Below, one piece after another: positions 10,377-18,645 of a DNA stretch of 59,701 nt. Position numbers and translations under genes: made by a program. Where the stretch lies: contig JAEZYE010000023.1 in the NCBI GenBank assembly GCA_023419315.1, positions 1 to 59,701 on the forward strand, given 5' to 3'. The stretch's first letter is position 1. Every line of letters begins with the position of its first letter. The DNA comes from Pseudomonadota bacterium (GTDB lineage Bacteria > Pseudomonadota > Gammaproteobacteria > Xanthomonadales > Xanthomonadaceae). Under the pieces are notes generated by a model. The model ran no database searches, was not told the DNA's origin, and saw nothing but the letters and a program-made list of their open reading frames with translations.

Positions 10377-10505
10377 GGGAACGGGGAACAGGGAACGGAC
10401 TGAAACCGGACCGCTGCCTGCAACGCCCTTTCCCTTCGGATACCGCTCTTCTGCCCGCCACCGCATCTTCGTTCCGACATTCCGCTCGAACATTCCCTGT
10501 TCCCC
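10377..10505. repeat. Palindromic intergenic element with heptad GGGAACR repeats (ftsA-ftsZ)
   Basis: Three exact 7-base units GGGAACG, GGGAACA, GGGAACG start at 10377. At the other end a matching arm, CATTCCCTGTTCCCC (10491-10505), is the reverse complement of 10383-10397 with 14 of 15 bases identical. The whole forms a large inverted repeat of about 130 bases upstream of ftsZ. A related element lies at 38614-38720. Confidence 0.7.
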
Positions 10506-10514
10506 TCCCGCTAC

Positions 10515-11750
10515 TCAAAACTCGCCGCGATACCAGTTCTGCAACTTGCGGAACCAGCTGCCAGCCTTGCCCGTCGGCAACGACGGCCGGCGTGGATGCT
10601 CGATCTGGCTGCCCATCAGCAGCAGGCCGACGCCGGTGGCATGCACCGGGTTTCCCACCACTTCGCCCAGTCCGGTGACGTGCTGCGGAATGCCCACGCG
10701 CACCGGCATCTGCAGCATTTCCTCGGCCAGTTCCACCACGCCTTCCATCTTCGAAGCGCCACCGGTGAGCACCATGCCGGCGCGCACGCGTTCCTCGAAG
10801 CCCGAGCGGCGCAGTTCGGCCTGCACCATCTCGAAGATTTCCTCGTAGCGCTGCTGCACCGCCTGCGCGAGCGCATGGCGCGGCAGCCGGCGCGGCGGGC
10901 GATCGCCCACGCTCGGCACCTGGATGCTTTCTTCGGCCGTCGCCAGCTGCGCAAGCGCACAGGCGTAACGCACCTTGATCTGCTCGGCTTCCGGCGTCGG
11001 CGTGCGCAGCATGTGCGCGATGTCATTGGTGACCTGGTCACCGGCGATCGGCAGCGATGCCGTGTGGCAGATCGCGCCCTGCACGAACACCGCCAGATCG
11101 GTGGTGCCGGCGCCCATGTCGACCAGCACGACGCCGAGTTCGCGCTCGTCGCTGGTCAGCACGGCGACGCTGGACGCGAGCGAGGAGAAGATCAGATCGT
11201 CGATTTGCAAACCGCACCGCTGCACGCACTTGCTGATGTTGGCCGCCGCGGACTGCGCGCAGAACACCAGGTGCGCGTCCACTTCCAGGCGCACACCGGT
11301 CATGCCGACCGGATTGCGGATGCCTTCCTGCGAATTGTCCAGCTTGTACTCGCGCGGAATCGCGTGGAGGATTTTCTGGTCGGCCGGAATGGCGACGGCC
11401 TTGGCCGCTTCCAGTACGCGATCCAGATCGCCCCAGGTGACTTCGCCGTCGCGGATCGGAACGATGCCCGGCGAATTGCGGCACTGCACGTGGTTGCCGG
11501 AGATCGACGCATAGACCGAACGAATCTCACAGCCGGCCATCAGTTCGGCTTCTTCCACCGCGCGCTGGATGGACTGCACCGTGGATTCGATGTCCACGAC
11601 GACGCCGCGCTTGAGCCCGCGCGATTCGTGCGAGCCGATGCCGATCACTTCGATCGGGTTGCCCGGCGCGTATTCGCCCACCAGAGCGGTGACCTTGGAG
11701 GTGCCGATGTCGAGACCGACGATCAGCGATTTGTCGCCCTTGCGATTCAT
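10515..11750 (-). CDS. ftsA: Cell division protein FtsA
   Basis: Actin-like ATPase that tethers FtsZ to the membrane and recruits later divisome proteins. It has 411 residues, normal length. Visible are the N-terminal phosphate loop LIVGLDIGTSKVTALVG, the SHS2/1C insertion with VYASISGNHV, the second phosphate motif VLVDMGAGTTDLAVF and the adenosine motif VLTGGASKMEGV. The C-terminal amphipathic helix (SWFRKLQNWYRGEF) is the membrane-targeting sequence. The start overlaps the ftsQ stop as ATGA. Confidence 0.98.
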   Translation of the reverse strand: MNRKGDKSLIVGLDIGTSKVTALVGEYAPGNPIEVIGIGSHESRGLKRGVVVDIESTVQSIQRAVEEAELMAGCEIRSVYASISGNHVQCRNSPGIVPIRDGEVTWGDLDRVLEAAKAVAIPADQKILHAIPREYKLDNSQEGIRNPVGMTGVRLEVDAHLVFCAQSAAANISKCVQRCGLQIDDLIFSSLASSVAVLTSDERELGVVLVDMGAGTTDLAVFVQGAICHTASLPIAGDQVTNDIAHMLRTPTPEAEQIKVRYACALAQLATAEESIQVPSVGDRPPRRLPRHALAQAVQQRYEEIFEMVQAELRRSGFEERVRAGMVLTGGASKMEGVVELAEEMLQMPVRVGIPQHVTGLGEVVGNPVHATGVGLLLMGSQIEHPRRPSLPTGKAGSWFRKLQNWYRGEF

Positions 11751-12574
11751 GTCGTAAAGCCGGGAAGTGAAAGTGTTGAACGGAGATCCGGGAAAGCAGA
11801 ACGCGGCACGTTGGCAATTCCGGCCGCGCGATCGGGCTGCGCACGCGCAGGCGCCCCGGTCGATGCGTCGGCCTTGGGTGCCGTGCCCCAGCTCAGCGCG
11901 AAGCCATTGGTGTAACGCAGGTCCGCGCGCTTGAGCGGAAGCGGCTCGCGCGCGAGCAACTGCGGCAGCACACGCACGAAGCGATTGAGGCGCGGCCGCG
12001 CGTCGGCACGGCCCACGACCACTTCGGTACCGTTGCCGAGAACGAGCATCCAGCTGCCGCGGCGATCCATCGACAGGCTCACCACGTCAAGGCCCAGCGG
12101 CGCGAACATCTGGCGCGATTCGTTGTACAGCGCGACCACTTCCGCGACCTGCGAATCGGGGCCGTCGAGTTGCGGCAACGCGAGATCCTGCAGCGCCTTC
12201 GGAATCGGGAACAGGCGCCCATGCTCGGACAGCAGTCGATCCTTGCCCCAGCGCGCGAACGGGCGGTGTTCGACGACGGTGATCTCCAGCACGTCCGGCC
12301 AGCGCTTGCGCACTTCGGCGCGCTCGACCCACGGCAGGCGCTCCACCGCGTCCTGCGCATCCTGCAACTTCACCGCGAAGAAGCCGGACTTGGCGTAGGG
12401 CAGCACGACGTTGCGCAACTGGTTCGCATCCACGCGCTCGAACTCGCCGTGCACGCGCAGGCGCTTGAGCGGCCAGCGATCCGAACCAATCCAGCCGTTC
12501 ACCACGGCCACGACGGGCAGGACGACCATCGCCACCGCGAGTACCCAGGCCAGGATGCGCAGGACTGCACTCAT
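11747..12574 (-). CDS. ftsQ: Cell division protein FtsQ
   Basis: Bitopic inner-membrane protein of the FtsQLB divisome subcomplex; 275 residues from the ATG at 12574. That start is preferred over a Met 13 residues earlier because GGGAGG lies 6 bases before it. There is one TM segment (ILAWVLAVAMVVLPVVAVV, residues 7-25), then a POTRA domain (RLRVHGEFERVDANQLRN ... LPWVERAEVRKRWPDVL) and the FtsQ beta domain. Its first four bases overlap the stop of a 37-codon micro-ORF, and its stop overlaps ftsA. Confidence 0.96.
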   Translation of the reverse strand: MSAVLRILAWVLAVAMVVLPVVAVVNGWIGSDRWPLKRLRVHGEFERVDANQLRNVVLPYAKSGFFAVKLQDAQDAVERLPWVERAEVRKRWPDVLEITVVEHRPFARWGKDRLLSEHGRLFPIPKALQDLALPQLDGPDSQVAEVVALYNESRQMFAPLGLDVVSLSMDRRGSWMLVLGNGTEVVVGRADARPRLNRFVRVLPQLLAREPLPLKRADLRYTNGFALSWGTAPKADASTGAPARAQPDRAAGIANVPRSAFPDLRSTLSLPGFTT

Positions 12575-12684
12575 GCGCGTCCTCCCGTCGCTGCGCGGGA
12601 CGCACGCGCACATGCCGGCCGCACGCAGCGCACCTGCGTGCCTGCAGCCCGGTCATGCATCACGATGGCCCGCGGCGTGATCAT
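12571..12684 (-). CDS. Putative 37-residue micro-ORF bridging ddl and ftsQ
   Basis: Starts MITPRAIVMHDRAAG and ends AATGGRA. Its ATG overlaps the ddl stop as ATGA and its TGA overlaps the ftsQ start as ATGA, so it exactly fills the gap. GGGAG lies 10 bases before the ATG. It contains three cysteines and many Arg/Ala residues, and I recognise no domain. It may be a translational bridge or a real small protein; codon composition alone cannot decide. Confidence 0.35.
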   Translation of the reverse strand: MITPRAIVMHDRAAGTQVRCVRPACARASRAATGGRA

Positions 12685-13646
12685 TGCGCGGCGTCTCCCG
12701 GCACGGTCTGTTCGAGGATCCGCCAGCACAGTTCTTCGAAGCCGACGCCGGCCTGTCGCGCCGCCTTCGGCACCAGCGAGTGGCTGGTCATGCCCGGCGC
12801 GGTGTTCACTTCGATGAGCTGGAAACCATGCACGCGATCACGCATCACGTCGACGCGTCCCCAGCCCGAGCAACCCGCGGCGACAAAGGCGGCCAGCGCC
12901 AGCCGGCGGATTTCGATTTCGTCGTCACCGTCCAGGCCGGGACACAGGTATTGCGTGTCCTCGGCGATGTACTTGGCGTGGTAGTCGTACCACTCGCCGG
13001 CCGGCACGATGCGGATCGACGGCAGCACCACGTTGCCAACGATGCCGACGGTGTATTCGCTTCCCTGCACCATCTGTTCCATCAGCAGTTCGCCCGCATA
13101 GCCGGCGGCAAACTCGCTGGCTGCCGCCAGATCGTCTTCCGACAGGATGCGGAACACGCCGACGCTCGAACCTTCGCACGACGGCTTGACGAACAACGGC
13201 ATGCCGAGCGAACGCGCAGCTGCACGCAGATCCGCGCCGGGTGCGATGCGCACGAAACGCGGCGTGGGCAGGCCTTCGGCCATCCACACCTGCTTGGTGC
13301 GGATCTTGTCCATCGTCAATGCCGAGCCCAGCACGTCCGGCCCGGTGTACGGCACGCCCAGCGCTTCCAGCAGCCCCTGCAGCACGCCGTCTTCGCCGCC
13401 GCCACGATTGCCGTGCAGGATGTTGAAGACGCGATCGACGCGACCTTCGCCGATGGCGGTTACCAGCGCCGGGATGCCATCAATCGGAAACGCGTCCACG
13501 CCGCGCGAGCGCAGGGCTTCGAGCACGTTACGGCCGGAATCCAGCGAGACTTCGCGCTCGCTGCTCGTTCCGCCCAGCAGCACGGCGACACGCCCGAACA
13601 GGGCGGCATCGGTCACGCGCAGCGGCGGAAATTCGAACGGATTCAT
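12681..13646 (-). CDS. ddl: D-alanine--D-alanine ligase
   Basis: ATP-grasp enzyme joining two D-alanines for the pentapeptide stem of peptidoglycan; 321 residues. The N-terminal glycine loop VLLGGTSSEREVSLDSG, HGNRGGGEDGVLQGLLE, the KPSCEGSSVGVF nucleotide-binding strand and the metal-binding LIEVNTAPGMTSHS are all present. It is DdlB-like by position, between murC and ftsQ. Its start overlaps the murC stop by 4 bases, so murB, found here in some bacteria, is absent. Confidence 0.97.
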   Translation of the reverse strand: MNPFEFPPLRVTDAALFGRVAVLLGGTSSEREVSLDSGRNVLEALRSRGVDAFPIDGIPALVTAIGEGRVDRVFNILHGNRGGGEDGVLQGLLEALGVPYTGPDVLGSALTMDKIRTKQVWMAEGLPTPRFVRIAPGADLRAAARSLGMPLFVKPSCEGSSVGVFRILSEDDLAAASEFAAGYAGELLMEQMVQGSEYTVGIVGNVVLPSIRIVPAGEWYDYHAKYIAEDTQYLCPGLDGDDEIEIRRLALAAFVAAGCSGWGRVDVMRDRVHGFQLIEVNTAPGMTSHSLVPKAARQAGVGFEELCWRILEQTVPGDAAQ

Positions 13647-15109
13647 GCGTGCCCCGCCTTCTCGTCTTCCTGGCGCACGAAGCCGTGCGCCGCGATCTGC
13701 TGCGAAACATGGCCGATGTCGCCGGCGCCCATCAGCAGCAGCAGATCGCCATCGCGCAGCACGTCGGGCAGCACGTCCGCCAGTTCGGCGACCTGGCTCA
13801 CCACGACCGGCTCATTGCGACCGCGCGCGCGGATGGCGCGCGCGAGCGACTTTGCGTCGGCGCCTGCGATCGGCGTTTCACCGGCCGGGTACACCTCGCT
13901 CAGGACCAGTGCGTCCGCTTCCGACAGCACGGCGGCGAAGGCGTCGAACTGATCACGCGTACGGCTGTAGCGATGCGGCTGGAACGCCACCACCAGGCGC
14001 TTGTCCGGCCAGCCGCCGCGCGCCGCCGCGAACACCGCCGCGAGTTCTTTCGGGTGATGGCCGTAGTCGTCGACCAGGCGGACGCGCGCGCCCTGCGCTG
14101 TCACGACTTCGCCCAGATCGTTGAAGCGACGGCCGATGCCCGCGAACTTCTCCAGCGCCGCAGCGATGTTTTCCGGCGACACGCCCAGCTGCCAGCCCAC
14201 GGTCGCGGCGGCCAGCGCGTTCTGCACGTTGTGGCGGCCCGGCAGCGCCAGCGTGACCGGCACGCTGACGTCTTCCGGCAGTCGCAGGGTGAAGCGCATG
14301 CGGCCCGCTTCCTGGATCACATCCTCGGCGCGCACGTCAGCGTTGTCGGCGAAGCCGTACGTCATCACGTGGCGCGGCGTTTCCGCGGCCAGCGCCGCGA
14401 CTTCCTCGTCGTCGATGCAGAGCACCGCCAGGCCATAGAACGGCAGGCGTTGCAGGAATTCGGCGAAGGCGGCCTTCACGCGCTCGAAATCGTTGCCGTA
14501 GTTCTCGAGGTGATCGGCGTCGATGTTGGTGACGATCGAGATCAGCGGATTCAGGCGCAGGAAGCTGCCATCGCTTTCGTCGGCTTCGGCCACCAGCCAT
14601 TGACCGTCGCCGAGCTTGGCGTTGGCACCGGCGGCCAGCAGCTGCCCGCCGATGACGAAGGTGGGATCCAGCCCGCCTTCGCTCAGCACGGCCGCCGTCA
14701 GGCTGGTCGTGGTCGTCTTGCCATGCGTGCCGGCGACAGCGATGCCGCGACGGAAACGCATCAGTTCGGCCAGCATCGCTGCACGCGGCACGATCGGAAT
14801 GCGCTGCGAGCGGGCTTCCATCAATTCCGGGTTGTCGTGCTTGATGGCGCTCGACACCACCACGCAATCGGTGCCCAGCACGTTCGACGCATTGTGGCCA
14901 CGCATCACGCGCGCCCCGAGCGATGACAGGCGGCGCGTGGCGGCGTTGTCGGCATTGTCCGAACCGGACACTTCGTAGCCGAGCGTGCACAGCACCTCGG
15001 CGATGCCGCTCATGCCGGAGCCGCCGATGCCGACGAAATGGACACGACGGAATTCACGGGCGAGGTTGCCCGTGTGCTGGAGTCGGCGCTCGCGCGCGGC
15101 GGCCATCAT
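13643..15109 (-). CDS. murC: UDP-N-acetylmuramate--L-alanine ligase MurC
   Basis: First Mur ligase: adds L-Ala to UDP-MurNAc with ATP. It has 488 residues from the ATG at 15109; a second ATG follows immediately at 15106. GGAAG lies 7 bases upstream, supporting this start; the longer frame begins inside murG. Motifs are the Rossmann loop HFVGIGGSGMSGIAEVL, the ATP loop GTHGKTTTTSL, and EADESDGSFL. The C-terminal domain has the HPKEL and PHRYSRTRD motifs. The ATG overlaps the stop of a 23-codon micro-ORF. Confidence 0.97.
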   Translation of the reverse strand: MMAAARERRLQHTGNLAREFRRVHFVGIGGSGMSGIAEVLCTLGYEVSGSDNADNAATRRLSSLGARVMRGHNASNVLGTDCVVVSSAIKHDNPELMEARSQRIPIVPRAAMLAELMRFRRGIAVAGTHGKTTTTSLTAAVLSEGGLDPTFVIGGQLLAAGANAKLGDGQWLVAEADESDGSFLRLNPLISIVTNIDADHLENYGNDFERVKAAFAEFLQRLPFYGLAVLCIDDEEVAALAAETPRHVMTYGFADNADVRAEDVIQEAGRMRFTLRLPEDVSVPVTLALPGRHNVQNALAAATVGWQLGVSPENIAAALEKFAGIGRRFNDLGEVVTAQGARVRLVDDYGHHPKELAAVFAAARGGWPDKRLVVAFQPHRYSRTRDQFDAFAAVLSEADALVLSEVYPAGETPIAGADAKSLARAIRARGRNEPVVVSQVAELADVLPDVLRDGDLLLLMGAGDIGHVSQQIAAHGFVRQEDEKAGHA

Positions 15110-15177
15110 GCGTGTGCTTCCAGGTTGCCGGCACGCACGGTGCGAGGTTGCCGGATTGTGTTGCAGGTCTTCTTCAT
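15106..15177 (-). CDS. Putative 23-residue micro-ORF bridging murG and murC
   Basis: Starts MKKTCNTIRQPRTVRA and ends NLEAHA. Its ATG overlaps the murG stop as ATGA and its TGA overlaps the murC ATG as ATGA. The run GGAAGAGG ends 4 bases before the ATG, a strong Shine-Dalgarno sequence. The MKK start is typical of real bacterial ORFs. I recognise no family. It may couple translation from murG to murC or encode a basic small protein. Confidence 0.4.
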   Translation of the reverse strand: MKKTCNTIRQPRTVRAGNLEAHA

Positions 15178-16256
15178 GCCGCCTCTTCCAGAATGATGTC
15201 CGCGATGCGCTCGGCGGCATCGGGCTTGGCCAGCGCGCGCGCGGACTCCGCCATCGCCAGGCGCCGTTCGGGACGGGCGGCGAGATCGCTGAGTACGCCG
15301 TGCAGGCGCTCGGCCAGGTAGTCGTCCTGCTTCAGCAGCAGGGCTGCATCGCGTTCGACAAGGAATTCCGCATTGCGCGTCTGGTGATCGTCCACGGCCT
15401 GCGGGAACGGCACGAGGATGCTGCCGACGCCGGCCGCGCAGAGTTCCGCCAGGGTCGAAGCGCCTGCGCGGCACACGACCAGATCGGCCCACGCATAGGC
15501 CGCGGCCATGTCGCTGATGAAAGCCTCCACGCTGGCGGCGACGTTCGCTTCCGCGTACGCCGCGATGGCCTGGTCGCGCATCTTTTCGCCGCACTGATGG
15601 CGGACATCGACACGGATCTCGGTGCCCAGCATCGCCAGCGCTTTGGGCACGGCGGCGTTCAACGCGCGTGCGCCCTGGCTGCCGCCAAGCACCAGCAGGC
15701 GCAGCGCGCCGTCGCGAGCGGCGAAACGAATCGCGGGCGGATCCAGCCGGCTGATCTCCTCGCGCACCGGATTGCCGACGTATTCCTCGCGCGTGGCGAA
15801 GCTGCCGGGAAAGCCCGTCAGTACGCGCCGCGCGAACCGCACCAGCACGCGGTTGGTGAAGCCGGGCGCGCGATTCTGTTCGTGCACCAGCAGCGGCATG
15901 CCCAGCATGCGCGCCGCCATGCCGCCCGGCCCGCCGGCGAATCCGCCGAAGCTGATCACCGCGCGCGGACGGCGTGAACGCAGGATGCCGACCGCTGACA
16001 GCACCGCGCGGGTGACGCGCAGCGGCGCGGCCAGCAGGGCGAGCTTGCCCTTGCCGCGCAAGGCGGAGATGGCGAGCGTATCGAGCGGGATGTCATGCGG
16101 CGGTACCAGCCGCGTTTCCATCGCGCCGGCCGCGCCCAGCCAGGTCACCGGCACGCCGCGCTTGCGCAGCACGTTGGCTACCGCGAGTGCGGGAAAAATG
16201 TGGCCGCCGGTACCGCCGGCCAACACCATCACGGGCGAGGTCGCAATCGTGCTCAT
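15174..16256 (-). CDS. murG: UDP-GlcNAc:undecaprenyl-PP-MurNAc-pentapeptide GlcNAc transferase MurG
   Basis: Peripheral membrane GT-B glycosyltransferase that converts lipid I to lipid II on the cytoplasmic face. It has 360 residues. Signatures are the glycine loop VLAGGTGGHIFPALAVA, the central GFAGGPGG with HEQNRAPGFTNR, the second glycine-rich loop LVLGGSQGARALN, and the donor-binding VCRAGASTLAELCAAG. Its start overlaps the ftsW stop by 4 bases, and a strong GGAAGAGG at its 3' end serves the following micro-ORF. Confidence 0.97.
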   Translation of the reverse strand: MSTIATSPVMVLAGGTGGHIFPALAVANVLRKRGVPVTWLGAAGAMETRLVPPHDIPLDTLAISALRGKGKLALLAAPLRVTRAVLSAVGILRSRRPRAVISFGGFAGGPGGMAARMLGMPLLVHEQNRAPGFTNRVLVRFARRVLTGFPGSFATREEYVGNPVREEISRLDPPAIRFAARDGALRLLVLGGSQGARALNAAVPKALAMLGTEIRVDVRHQCGEKMRDQAIAAYAEANVAASVEAFISDMAAAYAWADLVVCRAGASTLAELCAAGVGSILVPFPQAVDDHQTRNAEFLVERDAALLLKQDDYLAERLHGVLSDLAARPERRLAMAESARALAKPDAAERIADIILEEAA

Positions 16257-17560
16257 GCGATCCTCTCGAAGACGGGTTCGATACGGCGGCGCAACTGGCT
16301 GCCGATGCTGCGAACCAATGCCGGCTTCGCCTCCGGTGCCGGAGCCGCAGCCTCCACCGGCGCGGCTTCGACCGGCGCAGACACCGCGTCACCCGCGAGC
16401 TGGCTTTCGCCGCGCAAGGCCACCTGGCGTTCGGCGCGCTCCAGCTCATACGAAACGCGCAGCAGCAGGCCCATCGCGACGCACGTCATCAATACGCTTG
16501 AACCGCCGGATGAAATCAGCGGCAGCGTCAGGCCCTTGGTCGGCAGCAGGCCGAGGTTCACGCCGATCGACACGAAGCTCTGCAATCCGATCCACAACGC
16601 GATGCCGAACGCGCAGTAGCCCGCGAAATGGCGGCGCATCTCCACGCAGCGCAGGCCGATCCAGAACGCGCGCCCGACCAGCAGTGCGTACAGGCCGATC
16701 ACCGCACAGACGCCGATGAAGCCGAGTTCCTCGCCGATCACGGAGAAGATGAAGTCGGTATGGACTTCCGGCAGGTAGTTGAGCTTCAGCACCGAGCCGC
16801 CGAGGCCGATGCCGGCCCATTCGCCACGGCCGATCGCCATCAGCGCATTGGTCAGCTGGTAGCCGCTGCCGAACGGATCAGCCCACGGGTCGGCGAACGA
16901 CGTCAGTCGGCGCATGCGATAGGGCTCGGCGATCGCGATTACCGCCAGCACCGGCAAACCGACCAGCACCGGTCCGAACATGCGCGGCATGTTGACGCCG
17001 CCCAGCACCAGCATGCCCGCGGTGATCGCCAGCAGCAGCGACGACGAGCCGAAGTCCGGCTGCATCAGCAGCAGGCCGACCATCACCACGACCACGCCCA
17101 GCGGCTTGAGCATCGCGATCCACGTCGCGTTGACTTCATCACGGAAGCGCACGAGATAGCTGGCGAGCCAGACGATGAAGAACACCTTGACCGCTTCGAC
17201 CACCTGGAAGTTCGACACGCCCAGATTGATCCAGCGATGCGCGCCCTTCACGCTCACGCCCAGGCCGGGCACGAACACCAGCAGCAGCAGACCGATGCAG
17301 CCCAGCAGCAGCACGTGGTTGTAGTGCTCCACGGTCTTGAGCTCGGTGCGCATCATCCACAGCGCCAGTCCGGTGCCGCCGGCCAGGAACAGCACGTGGC
17401 GGACAAGGTAGTAGAACGGGCTCGCGGTCTGCGAAATGGAACTGGACGCCACCATCACCACGCCCAGCGACGCGAGCGCCAGCACCGCACCGAGCAGCCA
17501 CGGGTCAAAGCGGCCACCGATGGCCTCCAGTCGTGTTGCCTGGCGCAGGCGGTCGTTCAT
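16253..17560 (-). CDS. ftsW: Septal peptidoglycan polymerase FtsW (SEDS family)
   Basis: Polytopic SEDS glycosyltransferase that polymerises lipid II at the septum with FtsI; 435 residues with about ten hydrophobic segments. Family motifs include GAHRWINLG, MQPDFGSS, the large extracellular loop with SFADPWADPFGSGYQLTNAL, HTDFIFSVIGEELGF, and the end of the domain GLTLPLISSGGSS. The C-terminal tail is Ala/Pro/Glu-rich and looks disordered. Its start overlaps the mraY stop by one base (TGATG), leaving no room for murD. Confidence 0.97.
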   Translation of the reverse strand: MNDRLRQATRLEAIGGRFDPWLLGAVLALASLGVVMVASSSISQTASPFYYLVRHVLFLAGGTGLALWMMRTELKTVEHYNHVLLLGCIGLLLLVFVPGLGVSVKGAHRWINLGVSNFQVVEAVKVFFIVWLASYLVRFRDEVNATWIAMLKPLGVVVVMVGLLLMQPDFGSSSLLLAITAGMLVLGGVNMPRMFGPVLVGLPVLAVIAIAEPYRMRRLTSFADPWADPFGSGYQLTNALMAIGRGEWAGIGLGGSVLKLNYLPEVHTDFIFSVIGEELGFIGVCAVIGLYALLVGRAFWIGLRCVEMRRHFAGYCAFGIALWIGLQSFVSIGVNLGLLPTKGLTLPLISSGGSSVLMTCVAMGLLLRVSYELERAERQVALRGESQLAGDAVSAPVEAAPVEAAAPAPEAKPALVRSIGSQLRRRIEPVFERIA

Positions 17561-18645
17561 CAGCGCACCTTCAACGTCGCAAGGCCGACGAGGACCAGCA
17601 CCACCGAGATGATCCAGAAGCGCACGATCACGCGCGGCTCGGGCCAGCCCTTGAGTTCGAAGTGGTGGTGGATGGGCGCCATCCGGAAAACGCGCTTGCC
17701 GGTGAGCTTGAACGAAGCCACCTGGATCATCACCGACAGCGTTTCGATGACGAAGATACCGCCCATGATCACCAGCACCAGTTCCTGACGGACGATCACC
17801 GCGATGGTGCCGAGCACGGCGCCCAGCGCGAGCGCGCCGATGTCACCCATGAAGACCATTGCCGGATAGGTGTTGAACCACAGGAACCCGAGTCCGGCAC
17901 CGGCAATCGCCGCGCAGATGATGACCAGTTCGCCCGCACCGGGTACCTGCGGAATCTGCAGGTAGCTGGAAAACACCGCGTTGCCCGACGCGTACGCGAA
18001 AATGCCCAGGGCGCAGGCGACCAGCACCGTCGGCATGATCGCCAGTCCGTCGAGCCCGTCGGTCAGGTTCACCGCATTGGAGAAGCCGACGATCCAGAAG
18101 TAGGCGATGGCGACGAAGCTGATCCCCGCCAACGGCAGTGCAATCGATTTGAAGAACGGCACATAGAACGTCGTGGCCGCCGGCACGTCGGCGTACAGAT
18201 AGAGGTACAGGCCGGCGATCAATCCGAAGATCGACTGCAGCAGGTACTTCCAGCGCGACTTCAGGCCGTTCGGATCACGCCTGACGATCTTGATCCAGTC
18301 GTCGTACCAGCCGATCGCACCGAACGCGAGCATGACCAGCACGACGACCCACACGTACTTGTTGCGCAGATCGCCCCACAGCAGCACCGACGCCAGCACG
18401 GTCATCAGGATCAGGCCGCCGCCCATCGTGGGCGTGCCGGCCTTGGAGAAATGCGTCTGCGGACCATCCTGGCGGATCGGCTGGCCGCCCTTGAACTGCG
18501 CGAGGCGGCGGATCACGGCCGGTCCCCACCACAGCGACAGGAACAGCGCCGTCAGCGCGGCCAGGATGCCGCGGAAGGTGAGATAGCCGAACAGGCCGAA
18601 GAAGTTTTCGAGGCTCTGCAGCCAGCGAGCGAGTTCAAGCAACAT
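17560..18645 (-). CDS. mraY: Phospho-N-acetylmuramoyl-pentapeptide transferase MraY
   Basis: Integral membrane enzyme that transfers phospho-MurNAc-pentapeptide to undecaprenyl phosphate, making lipid I. It has 361 residues with ten predicted TM segments. Signature blocks are FSKAGTPTMGG, the Asp-Asp motif GWYDDWIK, NAVNLTDGLDGLAI with the catalytic Asp, and the C-terminal cytoplasmic loop RVFRMAPIHHHFELKGWPE with its HHH cluster. The first 11 bases overlap murF and the last base overlaps ftsW. Confidence 0.98.
   Translation of the reverse strand: MLLELARWLQSLENFFGLFGYLTFRGILAALTALFLSLWWGPAVIRRLAQFKGGQPIRQDGPQTHFSKAGTPTMGGGLILMTVLASVLLWGDLRNKYVWVVVLVMLAFGAIGWYDDWIKIVRRDPNGLKSRWKYLLQSIFGLIAGLYLYLYADVPAATTFYVPFFKSIALPLAGISFVAIAYFWIVGFSNAVNLTDGLDGLAIMPTVLVACALGIFAYASGNAVFSSYLQIPQVPGAGELVIICAAIAGAGLGFLWFNTYPAMVFMGDIGALALGAVLGTIAVIVRQELVLVIMGGIFVIETLSVMIQVASFKLTGKRVFRMAPIHHHFELKGWPEPRVIVRFWIISVVLVLVGLATLKVR

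Noticed and set aside
16628..17788. 386-codon plus-strand frame opposite ftsW and mraY
   Set aside because: Gln/His-rich shadow, no start context and no recognisable domain.
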